This document shows positions 26,230-34,909 of a stretch of DNA of 64,000 bases, in pieces. The DNA comes from Candidatus Kouleothrix ribensis (GTDB lineage Bacteria > Chloroflexota > Chloroflexia > Chloroflexales > Roseiflexaceae), in NCBI GenBank assembly GCA_016722075.1, contig JADKGW010000002.1, positions 558,001 to 622,000 on the forward strand, read 5' to 3'. Made by a program: the position numbers and the translations under genes. The notes beneath the pieces were generated by a model. It saw only the letters and a program-made list of their open reading frames with translations. It was not told where the DNA came from and did no database searches. Within the stretch, counting starts at the first letter, position 1. Every line of letters begins with the position of its first letter.

Positions 26230-27735
26230 ATGTTTTCCGACAACAAGCTTGCCAGGCAAAAGCTTATTAATAAGCCGATGCGTAAATACACCCGAGTCAT
26301 GTGGTCGCTTTATTTTGGGACATTAGTTGTGGAGATTATAGGCGCAGCTGCACGCGCCGTGCTCTTTCTTGGAATATTTCTCTTAGTAAACACGTTCGTT
26401 GATGCAATTCTTTCCGTCTACAGAATACATAATCCAATATATACGCTCACTGGGGAGGGAAAGGTAGAGTATCTTGTATCCGTGGCTAAGTTTGTTGCTG
26501 TCATAAGTATTTTTCCTATCATCTTAAGTGTTCTCACGATTGTGCCGGCGCTTTTTGGTACGCGAATTCTGCCAGATGTAATTTGGCCGTGGCGGATAAA
26601 GACCGAAGCTGGAAAGCTTTCTGATAGGCAAGAAGAAATTATTGACGACATTATTAAGACCTTTCCTGAGAAGCACCAACAGGAGATACATAGGCGACGC
26701 GCTAAGCTGGGAAAGCGGTTTGAAATTAGGATGATCCCGAATTCGCAAGAGGAGGAAATAACCCGTTTCGGAGACAAAATCTATATCACTACAGCGCTTC
26801 TTGAGAGCAAGTACTTGGGAGCGCTCTTAGCGCGTGAGTTGTCACACGTTCTCAGTTTTGATAGTCAAGTTGAGCGTGCACTTGCGCGGTTTAGATTGTA
26901 CCCCACCGCACCTGTTTTACAGGGTGCCAAGGCGGCAGGGCCGCACGTCACTAAGCAGTTTCTTTATGCTTCAGATGGGGGACGTACGCAGGCGACAACC
27001 GCACTTGGGTGTCTTGTCGTATTGCTCATGATACTTGCAGGTGGCGAATTAGGTGTAGCAGCTTTTTGTGGTAAGTGGAATAATTTTCGACGCGAACGGG
27101 AGTTTGACGCTGATCGACTTGCGCAAGCGTGCGGACAAGGAGAGGCGCTCACTGAGTATGTGCAAAAATATAAGGTCTATGATATTGCAACTCCTGAGTA
27201 CCTTTTAGCTATGCCATATTCTGAGCATCGACTTGAACGACTGAGGTTACGTGGGCAAGGAGATGGCGGGGAGGATGTGTGGCCATCCTACCAAAGCTTG
27301 ATTGGGGTTATTCTCTTTTTTGTTGTTTTAGCAGCACTCACTTTAGGGCTGTTATTGCTTATACCCACAACACGCGACGAACTGTATACATATACACCAC
27401 AAGGTCAGGCAACTGCACAAGCGATACGGGCAACCGAAGCGGCAAACGACGCTGATATAGATGCAGGCACAGCCTTTTTTGTAGGGGAATGGTCTGTTGT
27501 TGAGCAGCCTGAAACTACCATGATATTTCTTGAGAATGGCAGAGTTGGTCTCAAAAGTGGTGCAGGTCGCGAAATTTATGACAATTTTTTGTATTACATG
27601 AAGAAAAAACAGTTTTATTGGCCTCTTGGCAGCAGGGATAGCGAATACACTGTCGAGGTGTCATCAGACAACAACACCGTTACTCTTGTTAACAAGAGCG
27701 ATCCTACTAAAAGGATGACGTTGAAGCGACTATAG
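26230..27735 (+). CDS. M48-like membrane protein with a degenerate zinc motif
   Basis: About 501 residues. Two membrane segments near residues 20-55 and 80-110, a soluble protease-like part, another around 255-280, and one near 355-385. The layout follows HtpX/M48 peptidases, but where HExxH is expected the sequence reads RELSH (residues 202-206): the first zinc His is Arg. The downstream EFDAD (291-295) keeps the usual third ligand Glu. A C-terminal soluble domain of about 90 residues (FFVGEWSVVEQPETTMIFLENGRVG) looks like a small beta-barrel. It is probably inactive as a protease. GTG 26221 is an alternative start. Confidence 0.6.
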   Translation: MFSDNKLARQKLINKPMRKYTRVMWSLYFGTLVVEIIGAAARAVLFLGIFLLVNTFVDAILSVYRIHNPIYTLTGEGKVEYLVSVAKFVAVISIFPIILSVLTIVPALFGTRILPDVIWPWRIKTEAGKLSDRQEEIIDDIIKTFPEKHQQEIHRRRAKLGKRFEIRMIPNSQEEEITRFGDKIYITTALLESKYLGALLARELSHVLSFDSQVERALARFRLYPTAPVLQGAKAAGPHVTKQFLYASDGGRTQATTALGCLVVLLMILAGGELGVAAFCGKWNNFRREREFDADRLAQACGQGEALTEYVQKYKVYDIATPEYLLAMPYSEHRLERLRLRGQGDGGEDVWPSYQSLIGVILFFVVLAALTLGLLLLIPTTRDELYTYTPQGQATAQAIRATEAANDADIDAGTAFFVGEWSVVEQPETTMIFLENGRVGLKSGAGREIYDNFLYYMKKKQFYWPLGSRDSEYTVEVSSDNNTVTLVNKSDPTKRMTLKRL

Positions 27736-27825
27736 AGGCTGTATAATTCCTTTCACTATCCATATAGTTCTTAGAACGATATTGATCTTATTGTGTCTTC
27801 AAAAATACTGAAATAACAAAAGATT

Positions 27826-29238
27826 ATGAGTAAATTAACACGCGTAGAATTATTTCAATCAATCAGCCTTATTAAAGGCGATAATTCATATGATAGGATA
27901 TTACCTGTAGAAGAACTGCATCGCCTACTAGACATATTCATGGCCAACCCCAGCATACATAATAGGTATATACCCAAGATATATACTTCTTCCACCGCTG
28001 ATGAACTTTTCCAAGTGGTACAATCTAGTGGCACAGAAGCGCACGAGGTTATCGAAAGAACAGAAACAAACGATATGCTTATACGACGAGCACTGGTGCT
28101 ATCAGAGCCTAAAGATATGCGCCACTCTTCATCATTAGGAAAGACAATCGATTCCCTCGTTGATACTGCTGCTGACCTGACTGTCAAAACAATCGCCTAC
28201 GTTCAAGAGCACACGAACTCATTTTGGTCGATGTCGCCGGAAGATTTATATACTACACTGACCAAGATTGTTTTTGGTACTTTAGATACGGATGCGATTA
28301 CTCAGAAATACCCACTAAAAATACGTCGTGGTTTCCGACTTGCTATAGTCAACTTCATTGATACTATCGCCATTATAAAAGCGCATCGTGATGAACTTAG
28401 AAATAATACTAGGCGAATGAGTGAAAGAGATGCTATCGACATGCAGATGAGCAAAATACTAGCAACTAATTTCACTCACGGAAAAGATGTTTCTATTGAG
28501 TTTCTGCCGTATGCTATTATTATTTATTTGGATAAACACTTTTATGAGCAATTTGACAGACGAACGAGAGGTGTAACTATTTCGGGTTATATTGATGATC
28601 CGAGATCGGAATTTTTATTTGATAGAAGATTAAGCGGAAGGGTAATATTAATTAATACTGCCAACAAGAAGGATGTTGACTTGATATTGAATCACGAATT
28701 GCGTCATGTTATATACGCCTGCTACTTTCGATTTCTTGACAGTATATATACGCGTGATACTAAATCAAACTCGTTTCAATCCTCAAAACACAGAGAGTAT
28801 TTTAGAAAGCTCCGAAAATTTATTTTCGAACATTCCAGAGAAGAAATGATCGCGTATTTGCCTCTTAACCCCACACGATTATTTACACCTCATCACGCGT
28901 TCGATGGCAGTCTTTGGAACGATCATGAAGATATGGTTAAGAGTGCGACTAGAGGTATATTTAACAAAAACAAAATAAAGAATCTTAAAAAGGAGTTCAA
29001 ATCTGCACGCAAGCAGTACGATAAAGATTTTAAAAAATATAGTTCTATAGCTAAGAAACTATATAAAATTGCACAACAAAACGAAAATGGACTTACTATT
29101 GAAAAGGTCGAAGCTCTTCTTTTCCATAGCCCAGTAGAAATAGTAGATCGCCTATCACGATACTATGCAAATGACAACTTGAAGGGCTATGCTTCCTTCT
29201 CAGCGAGAATCTATGAAATTGTACGGCGAATAAGGTAG
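27826..29238 (+). CDS. Putative zincin metalloprotease of unknown family
   Basis: 470 residues, very AT-rich (foreign even within this element), mostly helical and without a signal peptide. NHELRHVIY (HELRH at residues 290-294) is a full HExxH zinc-binding motif, and FEHSREEMIAYL about 45 residues later offers a Glu third ligand as in gluzincins. The N-terminal 280 residues resemble no family I know. A cytoplasmic peptidase is inferred. The last 28 bp overlap the convergent gene. It follows a second protease-like gene (26230). Confidence 0.5.
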   Translation: MSKLTRVELFQSISLIKGDNSYDRILPVEELHRLLDIFMANPSIHNRYIPKIYTSSTADELFQVVQSSGTEAHEVIERTETNDMLIRRALVLSEPKDMRHSSSLGKTIDSLVDTAADLTVKTIAYVQEHTNSFWSMSPEDLYTTLTKIVFGTLDTDAITQKYPLKIRRGFRLAIVNFIDTIAIIKAHRDELRNNTRRMSERDAIDMQMSKILATNFTHGKDVSIEFLPYAIIIYLDKHFYEQFDRRTRGVTISGYIDDPRSEFLFDRRLSGRVILINTANKKDVDLILNHELRHVIYACYFRFLDSIYTRDTKSNSFQSSKHREYFRKLRKFIFEHSREEMIAYLPLNPTRLFTPHHAFDGSLWNDHEDMVKSATRGIFNKNKIKNLKKEFKSARKQYDKDFKKYSSIAKKLYKIAQQNENGLTIEKVEALLFHSPVEIVDRLSRYYANDNLKGYASFSARIYEIVRRIR

Positions 29239-29684
29239 CTGGTGAAGTCAACGAATCGCACGGCATTGTTTGTGATATACCGATGCGGCTTACGCGTTAT
29301 ATCCTCAACTATGTCGCCCACTCCCCGCCACATATCGCTCTCAGTAACCATTTCAATTGCATAAAAGACAGGCGCTGCAATAGGTATTCTGTCTACTATA
29401 CCTCCCACAATAACATCACGGCGTATCTGTCGTTTTGCTAGGCGTCCGTACAAGCTTTCCCAGGCAGCTTCCTCATATGCTGCATCTGCTTGCTGAAAGT
29501 GTGGACTAACATTATCTATTATTCGGCGTAGTGGTAACAGCTTTCGCCGTTCGTCTGGAGTTTCTGGGATAAAGAAATTTTCTTTCTTAAACACCCCACC
29601 TAGATGTTCAAGGGTTTTGTCGTACTGTTGGTCACGTAGTCGCTTATAGTTCTTAATAGTGTTAATTTTCTCGATATGGTTCAT
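29211..29684 (-). CDS. Hypothetical protein under an operator-like promoter
   Basis: 157 residues, helical and charged, with one moderately hydrophobic segment (DVIVGGIVDRIPIAAPVFYAI). No family recognised. The ATG at 29684 directly follows a 14-bp inverted repeat and has no Shine-Dalgarno sequence. With -35/-10 boxes positioned as described in the next entry, the transcript would be nearly leaderless. The 3' end overlaps the zincin gene by 28 bp. Confidence 0.55.
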   Translation of the reverse strand: MNHIEKINTIKNYKRLRDQQYDKTLEHLGGVFKKENFFIPETPDERRKLLPLRRIIDNVSPHFQQADAAYEEAAWESLYGRLAKRQIRRDVIVGGIVDRIPIAAPVFYAIEMVTESDMWRGVGDIVEDITRKPHRYITNNAVRFVDFTSYLIRRTIS

Positions 29685-29685
29685 A

Positions 29686-29724
29686 TATTGACATATATAC
29701 TATAAACGGTTATATATGTCAATA
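29686..29724 (-). promoter_or_regulatory. Promoter with overlapping 14-bp inverted repeat
   Basis: On the minus strand TTGACA, 17 bp and TATATA form a near-ideal promoter. Arms 29686-29699 and 29711-29724 are exact inverses, so a repressor bound here would cover both boxes. Transcription would start within a few bases of the ATG. Confidence 0.7.
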
Positions 29725-29792
29725 CTATAGGTTAATATCGTCATTTTTAGAATATGTCTTATATTTTATGCTAATCGATGTACTCTGATATA

Positions 29793-29849
29793 TTGACACA
29801 TTCTAGCTATAAGGATACAATGTATATGCTATATGTTGACATATAGCAT
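29793..29849 (+). promoter_or_regulatory. Toxin-antitoxin promoter and operator
   Basis: TTGACA (29793-29798), a 17-bp spacer and TACAAT (29816-29821). Immediately downstream, ATGCTATATGT and ACATATAGCAT form a perfect palindrome around TG (29826-29849), placed at the expected start of transcription: a classic autorepression layout for an antitoxin. Confidence 0.75.
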
Positions 29850-29859
29850 TGGAGATTGT

Positions 29860-30117
29860 ATGGTTAGAACACAGGTGTATCTTACCGAAGAGCAACACAA
29901 AACGTTAACTCATTTGGCTAAAGTGCGTAATCAGCCGATGGCTGAATTGGTACGCGAGCTTCTTGCTAAGGGTTTACATGAGAATGTAGGAAAAGACATC
30001 TCTGGTAAGACTGCTATGAAAAACTTATTCAAAATACGTGCAACCGGAGGGCCAACGGATTTGTCTACAAACCTTGACCATTATCTTTATGGAGGCCCAA
30101 AGAAGCAAGTTATTTAA
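29860..30117 (+). CDS. Ribbon-helix-helix antitoxin
   Basis: 85 residues from the ATG at 29860 (GGAG at 29851); the longer frame from 29833 would start inside the operator. The N-terminus VRTQVYLTEEQHKTLTHLAKVRNQPMAELVRELLAKGL is a clear ribbon-helix-helix DNA-binding fold, and the C-terminal tail would bind and block the toxin. It should repress its own promoter through the palindrome just upstream. The end overlaps the PIN toxin gene by 29 bp. Confidence 0.85.
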   Translation: MVRTQVYLTEEQHKTLTHLAKVRNQPMAELVRELLAKGLHENVGKDISGKTAMKNLFKIRATGGPTDLSTNLDHYLYGGPKKQVI

Positions 30118-30577
30118 TATCCCCACTCAAAATATACTCGTTGACGCAGATGGTTTTGTTGCAATTGTCAAAGAAGACGATGCTAATCATCAGAAAGCAC
30201 AGCAGCAGTATGCTCGCCTTGATACGCTTCCAGTAAACCTTATTACCACTAACTATGTCATAGCAGAAGCCATCACGGTAATTAGCCAGCGAATAAGTCA
30301 TGAAGTTGCGGTTGATTTTATCGCCACCGTAACAGCAGAACTAAGCCCAATAACTATCCTCGACATTGATAATACATTCGTCCGCAAGAAAGCCATTCCT
30401 CTATTTAAGAGCCAAAAATCTAAGAATGTGAGCTTTGTTGATTGCATCAATATGGCAGTGTTGAAAGAGCATAACTGCCTCTGCATCTTTAGTTTTGATG
30501 CTGCGTACAAAACAAACGGCTTCACGCTTATTGAAGACTTCTTAGAAAGTCGTAGCGAACTATCTTCCCATTCCTGA
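30089..30577 (+). CDS. PIN-domain toxin, VapC-like ribonuclease
   Basis: 162 residues from the ATG at 30089. PIN-domain acidic residues are visible: NILVDADGFVAIVKEDD at the start, a Glu in NYVIAEAI, VSFVDCINMAVLKE and FSFDAAYKTNGF near the end. Such toxins cleave tRNA or rRNA when freed from the antitoxin. The overlap with the antitoxin frame implies coupled translation. The pair probably stabilises the element. Confidence 0.88.
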   Translation: MEAQRSKLFNIPTQNILVDADGFVAIVKEDDANHQKAQQQYARLDTLPVNLITTNYVIAEAITVISQRISHEVAVDFIATVTAELSPITILDIDNTFVRKKAIPLFKSQKSKNVSFVDCINMAVLKEHNCLCIFSFDAAYKTNGFTLIEDFLESRSELSSHS

Positions 30578-30646
30578 TACCGCTACTAGCAGAGTTTCAT
30601 AACTCACTGTTTACACCTTTTTAGCAATCGGCTATATATATAGTTA

Positions 30647-31297
30647 ATGGGCAAGGCTAAGGAGCACGACCAGCACTATGAGCAACGGTCATTTGACCTC
30701 CCTGGTCTCAAACGGCCAGCACGCCGGCTCTACACTACCAGTGAACTCTACGAGCTGCACCGAGCGCTTGAGCCGTTTATTGACCTTGCAGAGCTTCGTA
30801 CCTTTGCCGCTTCCGGGAGAGATATCTACGAGGCATTGCGGGTGGACAAGCCACCCAAGGAGCTGCGGGCGCTCTTGGACACACTTGTTGCTATTCTACG
30901 ACCGGTAGGCAGAGAGCAAATAAGGAGCCCGACTGACGCTGCGGCACTTCTTATGGCAGATATGGGACACCTTGACCAAGAGGAGTTACGCACGGTACTT
31001 TTGGATACCAAGAACCGCATACAAGACATTGTGACCGTGTATCAAGGTTCGCTCAATGCCTCCATGGTTCGCGTTGGTGAGGTTTTTAAAGCCGCTATCA
31101 GGTGGAATAGTGCCGCACTCATTGTGGCACACAACCATCCATCCTCAGACCCAACCCCAAGTCCAGAGGACGTGTTGGTGACTCGCCAGATAGTTGACGC
31201 TGGGAAGTTACTTGACGTTGAGGTGCTTGACCATCTCGTGGTAGGTCAGGGTCGATGGGTGAGTATGCGCGAACGGGGATTAGGGTTTTCGGGGTAG
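30647..31297 (+). CDS. radC: RadC family JAB-domain protein, long form
   Basis: 216 residues. An N-terminal helical part is followed by IRSPTDAAALLMADMGHLDQEELRTVLLDTKNRI and the JAB core with LIVAHNHPSSDPTPSPED, carrying both His and the Asp. This is close to the standard mobile-element RadC, longer than the 18150 copy. Its role in DNA repair is unproven. It lies 70 bp after the toxin gene and converges with the DUF2726 gene, 7 bp apart. Confidence 0.9.
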   Translation: MGKAKEHDQHYEQRSFDLPGLKRPARRLYTTSELYELHRALEPFIDLAELRTFAASGRDIYEALRVDKPPKELRALLDTLVAILRPVGREQIRSPTDAAALLMADMGHLDQEELRTVLLDTKNRIQDIVTVYQGSLNASMVRVGEVFKAAIRWNSAALIVAHNHPSSDPTPSPEDVLVTRQIVDAGKLLDVEVLDHLVVGQGRWVSMRERGLGFSG

Positions 31298-31304
31298 TAA
31301 CCTT

Positions 31305-31835
31305 TTACAACGCACTGCTGGTCTTTGCCCTACTGCTGAGTTTAGAACTAATAGCTTGATATAGTTCGGTACTATTGTAAGAAGCTGACACCGGGTAGTG
31401 GAGAACAGGGATACCTACAGCGGTAAGCACCTGGTCTACGAAGTGATCCCGCTGGTGGCGGTCTGCTTGAGAGTGCGTTCGGTCGTCCAGCTCGATAACG
31501 AGTAAGGGCTTCATGGTGTCGTGCTTGACGATGACGAAATCGACGCATTTCATCCCGATAGGGCTGAAGTTCTTCCAGAATGACGTTCCACTTCCCGGCT
31601 TCACATGGACCAAGTTAGCAAGCCGTACCTGCGCCAGTAAGTAACAATCTTTAGGAAGGACTTCTTCAAGTACCTGAAAAAACCGACACTCAGCATAAGT
31701 TAAAAGCGGCACTGCTACGTACGGCAGAAGTTGAGGTTGAGCTTGGTAAAATTTCGAGAGAAAGAAGAGGAGAAGTCCTCCGGCCATTACAAAAATGAAA
31801 AAGCTGCTCCAAATAAAGGCGGAGAGGGGATCCAT
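31305..31835 (-). CDS. Membrane-anchored DUF2726 protein (predicted nuclease fold)
   Basis: 176 residues. One N-terminal membrane helix (FIWSSFFIFVMAGGLLLFFL) is followed by a DUF2726 domain: LLTYAECRFFQVLEE, CVDFVIVKHDTMKPLLVIELDDRTHS and later FVDQVLTAVGIPVLHY. Asp in VDFVI and Glu in VIELDD match the acidic pair of a restriction-endonuclease-like fold. It lies 24 bp downstream of the short Argonaute gene on the same strand, so it is likely to be the third gene of that operon. Whether it works with the Argonaute is unknown. Confidence 0.75.
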   Translation of the reverse strand: MDPLSAFIWSSFFIFVMAGGLLLFFLSKFYQAQPQLLPYVAVPLLTYAECRFFQVLEEVLPKDCYLLAQVRLANLVHVKPGSGTSFWKNFSPIGMKCVDFVIVKHDTMKPLLVIELDDRTHSQADRHQRDHFVDQVLTAVGIPVLHYPVSASYNSTELYQAISSKLSSRAKTSSAL

Positions 31836-31859
31836 GTCTTATAGTGTAGCAGCTGGTAG

Positions 31860-33281
31860 TTACATATAATAGCTGTAACTCGTCTGCGGTTCTTTTCCTT
31901 CATCCAGATATTTAAGGATTTCGCCTACCCTACGAGCACATCCTATTGTGATGGGGTATTTTTGGTCAAACTGAGTGTTATTCCAGTTCATCTTGGTAAG
32001 AGCTAAAATCTCACGGCAGATAATGTCAGGAGACTCGTCGGCCTCTACTATGCGAACTTCAAGCGGTTGGGGAATATACTTACCAGTATACGTTCTGTAG
32101 TAAGGTACAAAACCACGGGTATAGAGAATATGGGACTCGCGGTCAAGTTCCACATGCATACCGCGAAATGGTGGATATGCCCCATCGCGTAGTAAGCGAA
32201 CACTACTATCAGACACGGTTACAAAATCAGTGGTTTGTACTTGCATATCATCGGTTGCCTCACGAAATCCATCGAGTTCTTCGTCAGTGTAGTTTGACGA
32301 TTTGTGAAGCACAAGCCGACCTGGCGCAGTGTTGAGCGCTCGCTTGTATTCTACAAGCGCACGAGTTAGAAGTGTATATGCTTGTTCTGAGCTAAGGTGA
32401 GGCACTCGGTCATCTTTATCCATCTGCACAGGACCACCGCGCAAAATTACCCCATTGCCGAGTTCATCAAATATTTGTGCGAGGCTTGTTTGTAGTGTTT
32501 TTCTATCACGGCTTCGGTAGAAGCCAATCCCTGCGTAGCAGACCATAGGTCGATTAACATCCGTAATCATCTTCCACGGTACGGTTTTGTTGGCCTTATA
32601 GTAGAGCGCTGTGCAATAGTTCCATGCCTTGGTGGCATCGTCCTGTTGTGACTTTACATTCGAGTCCAGTGACAATTCGCGCGTCAACTGAAGAGGACAG
32701 CCAAGGTGCATAGCTCGTGCCTTCAATGCACGACGAAAATTATGTTCGAAAGACTCCTGTTCGTCCTCCTCTTCGAGCGTTTCCTCAAGTGAGGGCGCTG
32801 TTTTCTTGAACATGAAGCTGTACAACTCGTCGGGAATGACGCACACAATTACGTCAACAACGCGATACCGTGCAAGGAATTCAATATGTCCGTAAAAAAG
32901 CTCGACTGCCTCGCGTACCCTATCCTGCCACTTATCTATCTTTAGGAGACGCCGAATATCGGAGTTATTGAGTGTTCGAGAAAGCGCATCACGTACCACT
33001 AGCTCTGCCTTGTACCCGCTCATAGTATTAAAGCCGCAGAAGGCTGGACGAAGTTCTACTTTGTTATTCCGAGGTCGGCCAGGTATTGGCTGCGCACACC
33101 GTTCGAGCCACTGCCGTAGTTTAGCAAGACATGAACCGGTGCCTACGGCACCAATCATTATTTTGTCACGCCGTTCTAGTCGAGTGTCGTATACCTCGTA
33201 TGAAGTAATTCCTGCCCGAGGGCAAACATGAGTTCCCGAGCCGAATTCAAGTAGGGGTTCTTCAATGTAGTGTAGTTTCAT
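31860..33281 (-). CDS. Short prokaryotic Argonaute (MID-PIWI, catalytically dead)
   Basis: 473 residues, the usual length for short pAgo proteins with only MID and PIWI. PIWI hallmarks: YAGIGFYRS (249-257), RGGPV, LVLHKSSNYTDEELDGF (324-339), ILYTRGFVPYYRTYTG (385-400) and MNWNNTQFD (431-439) near the end. The first catalytic Asp of slicing Argonautes is absent from YAGIGFYRS, as in all short pAgos, so it should bind guide and target without cutting. The upstream gene overlaps by 4 bp and encodes the APAZ partner. Known short pAgo complexes sense invader nucleic acid and trigger cell suicide. Confidence 0.88.
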   Translation of the reverse strand: MKLHYIEEPLLEFGSGTHVCPRAGITSYEVYDTRLERRDKIMIGAVGTGSCLAKLRQWLERCAQPIPGRPRNNKVELRPAFCGFNTMSGYKAELVVRDALSRTLNNSDIRRLLKIDKWQDRVREAVELFYGHIEFLARYRVVDVIVCVIPDELYSFMFKKTAPSLEETLEEEDEQESFEHNFRRALKARAMHLGCPLQLTRELSLDSNVKSQQDDATKAWNYCTALYYKANKTVPWKMITDVNRPMVCYAGIGFYRSRDRKTLQTSLAQIFDELGNGVILRGGPVQMDKDDRVPHLSSEQAYTLLTRALVEYKRALNTAPGRLVLHKSSNYTDEELDGFREATDDMQVQTTDFVTVSDSSVRLLRDGAYPPFRGMHVELDRESHILYTRGFVPYYRTYTGKYIPQPLEVRIVEADESPDIICREILALTKMNWNNTQFDQKYPITIGCARRVGEILKYLDEGKEPQTSYSYYM

Positions 33282-34807
33282 AGGTCGTCAGCTAGTTCGT
33301 CTTGTTGCGAGTCATCAGAATCATCATTATCTACTTCTTCTGACTTATCCTGCTTTGGTTTTTGCGGAAGGTAGGCTTTATCCTCTAGGTAGGGAGCTGT
33401 GTCGAACATAACGAGTTCGCCAAATGACAAAAAAGGATAGAGAGTTCGGGGTAGTTTCATTTCTACTGGCGTCTCAAGAAAGCTGATTGTTTCAGCAATA
33501 GGTACGCTTCCCTCATGGATGAGAAATGAGCGCAAGAATTGGACGTGATTGGCAACGCTATCGTTGTTCTCTCTGCGCTTAATCCAACTCACCTTCTCCG
33601 CGCCATAAAATGATTTCCGATAGCCATCTGAGCTATAAAACCAATCCGGCTTAATTGTAAGATACCAGTGCTGCGCTATCCGCCTAAAATGAGTTTCGAA
33701 TGCAAAATGTTTACAATTAGAAATCTTGTCAGGCTCCTGCTCTTTCATTTTGCGCCGAAAAACCTCTCGCGGATTAATCCGGGAGCTTGACCACGTCTCA
33801 ACACGCGAAGCCTCTCCTTCTATATCGGTGAAGATGAAAAGTTTCTCTTCATTCTGCCACTTCACATGACAGCGATAGAGTTTTTGTTGAAGGGAGCGAC
33901 GTAAGAGAGACTTAAAGACATCCTCATGGTCATCGTCGATGGAATAGAACTCATGAGGCGTAAGTGAGGTGACTGTTCCTTCGTCAATTAAATGACTGAG
34001 AGGAAGGCTGGTGTCGTCAAGGTCATGAAAAGTTATGATTTTGTTGTTGTGGTATTCCCAATCAACACTGAACCGTAAACCGGCCTCTTTCAACTGGGAA
34101 ATCAGTTGCTCGCGCTTCGATTTGCGGTGGCGGTGCCACTGGTTATTCTTCCTCTTCGGCGCAGCTGCATCGTCCTGATTTTTAGCTATATCGGCAACAT
34201 AGAGGGTTCTAGGGAAGAAGACCTCAACCATATTGAGGAACACTTCTTCCGTTCGAAGCATGCTGGGAAGGCCAAATACAGGCGCTTTGTTATCTCCGAA
34301 ATGAGCCTCCAAGAGCCCTTCTATTCTTTGTGCTTGGGTAATTGGCAAGGTCGAGATAACACCCAAGACGTCACGGTAGTCCTGTATATCTGTATCTTTA
34401 TCAAAGACAAACTTCCCGTCAATAATTGCTTCAAATCCTGCGCCAGAGTAAGTCTTTTGCTTTTCAATAATAATGTACACAATGAGTCGATCATAGCGTT
34501 TGTATAACCCATGCTGCACAAATTTGCGAAGCGTCTCTTTTACCTTTTCACTATCTGGCGTAGCTGTTATCTGGAAAGCTACGCGCTCAGTGTCATCAGC
34601 TAGATCAATACCAGGAAAGTTTGCTCGTTCGGAAGTGTTAAGGTTGCGGAGGTCTGGATAGGGATAAATCGCTTTAAAGAGGGGCACTAACAAATGCTCC
34701 GATACAAGATTAATATCCGTCTCCCGCATCACAGTGGCACCTTTGACCTGGGCGACGTAACGTGCCATTAGTTCAGTGATGCGATTGTGTGAGCGTAGTA
34801 ACTGCAT
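33278..34807 (-). CDS. SMEK-APAZ effector partner of the short Argonaute
   Basis: 509 residues. Residues 8-110 match the SMEK domain: RETDINLVSEHL, LRNLNTSERANFPGIDLADD (D68), VAFQITATPDSEKVKETLRKF (Q79-T81), YDRLIVYII. This resembles a PD-(D/E)xK-type fold. Residues about 215-470 read as an APAZ domain (HFRRIAQHWYLTIKPDWFYSSDGYRKSF, then KVSWIKRRENNDSVANHVQFLRSFL), the module that replaces PAZ in short pAgo partners. A linker with KRKNNQWHRHRKSKRE lies between them. The tail is acidic (EEVDNDDSDDSQQDELADDL). The 4-bp overlap with the pAgo gene implies a complex. SMEK would be the effector, by analogy with SIR2-, TIR- and nuclease-APAZ. Confidence 0.8.
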   Translation of the reverse strand: MQLLRSHNRITELMARYVAQVKGATVMRETDINLVSEHLLVPLFKAIYPYPDLRNLNTSERANFPGIDLADDTERVAFQITATPDSEKVKETLRKFVQHGLYKRYDRLIVYIIIEKQKTYSGAGFEAIIDGKFVFDKDTDIQDYRDVLGVISTLPITQAQRIEGLLEAHFGDNKAPVFGLPSMLRTEEVFLNMVEVFFPRTLYVADIAKNQDDAAAPKRKNNQWHRHRKSKREQLISQLKEAGLRFSVDWEYHNNKIITFHDLDDTSLPLSHLIDEGTVTSLTPHEFYSIDDDHEDVFKSLLRRSLQQKLYRCHVKWQNEEKLFIFTDIEGEASRVETWSSSRINPREVFRRKMKEQEPDKISNCKHFAFETHFRRIAQHWYLTIKPDWFYSSDGYRKSFYGAEKVSWIKRRENNDSVANHVQFLRSFLIHEGSVPIAETISFLETPVEMKLPRTLYPFLSFGELVMFDTAPYLEDKAYLPQKPKQDKSEEVDNDDSDDSQQDELADDL

Positions 34808-34909
34808 TGTAGGGAAGCCTCGGATTCTTGTTTAGGGCGCTGTATCGCCTAGCCCTTAGAACTTTCGTCCTAACATTCTACATTGGTTGTCAAGTTATGC
34901 TTGAGAAAC

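Noticed and set aside
26230..27735. Active HtpX/M48 protease
   Set aside because: The first zinc-binding His of HExxH is replaced by Arg (RELSH), so catalysis is unlikely.
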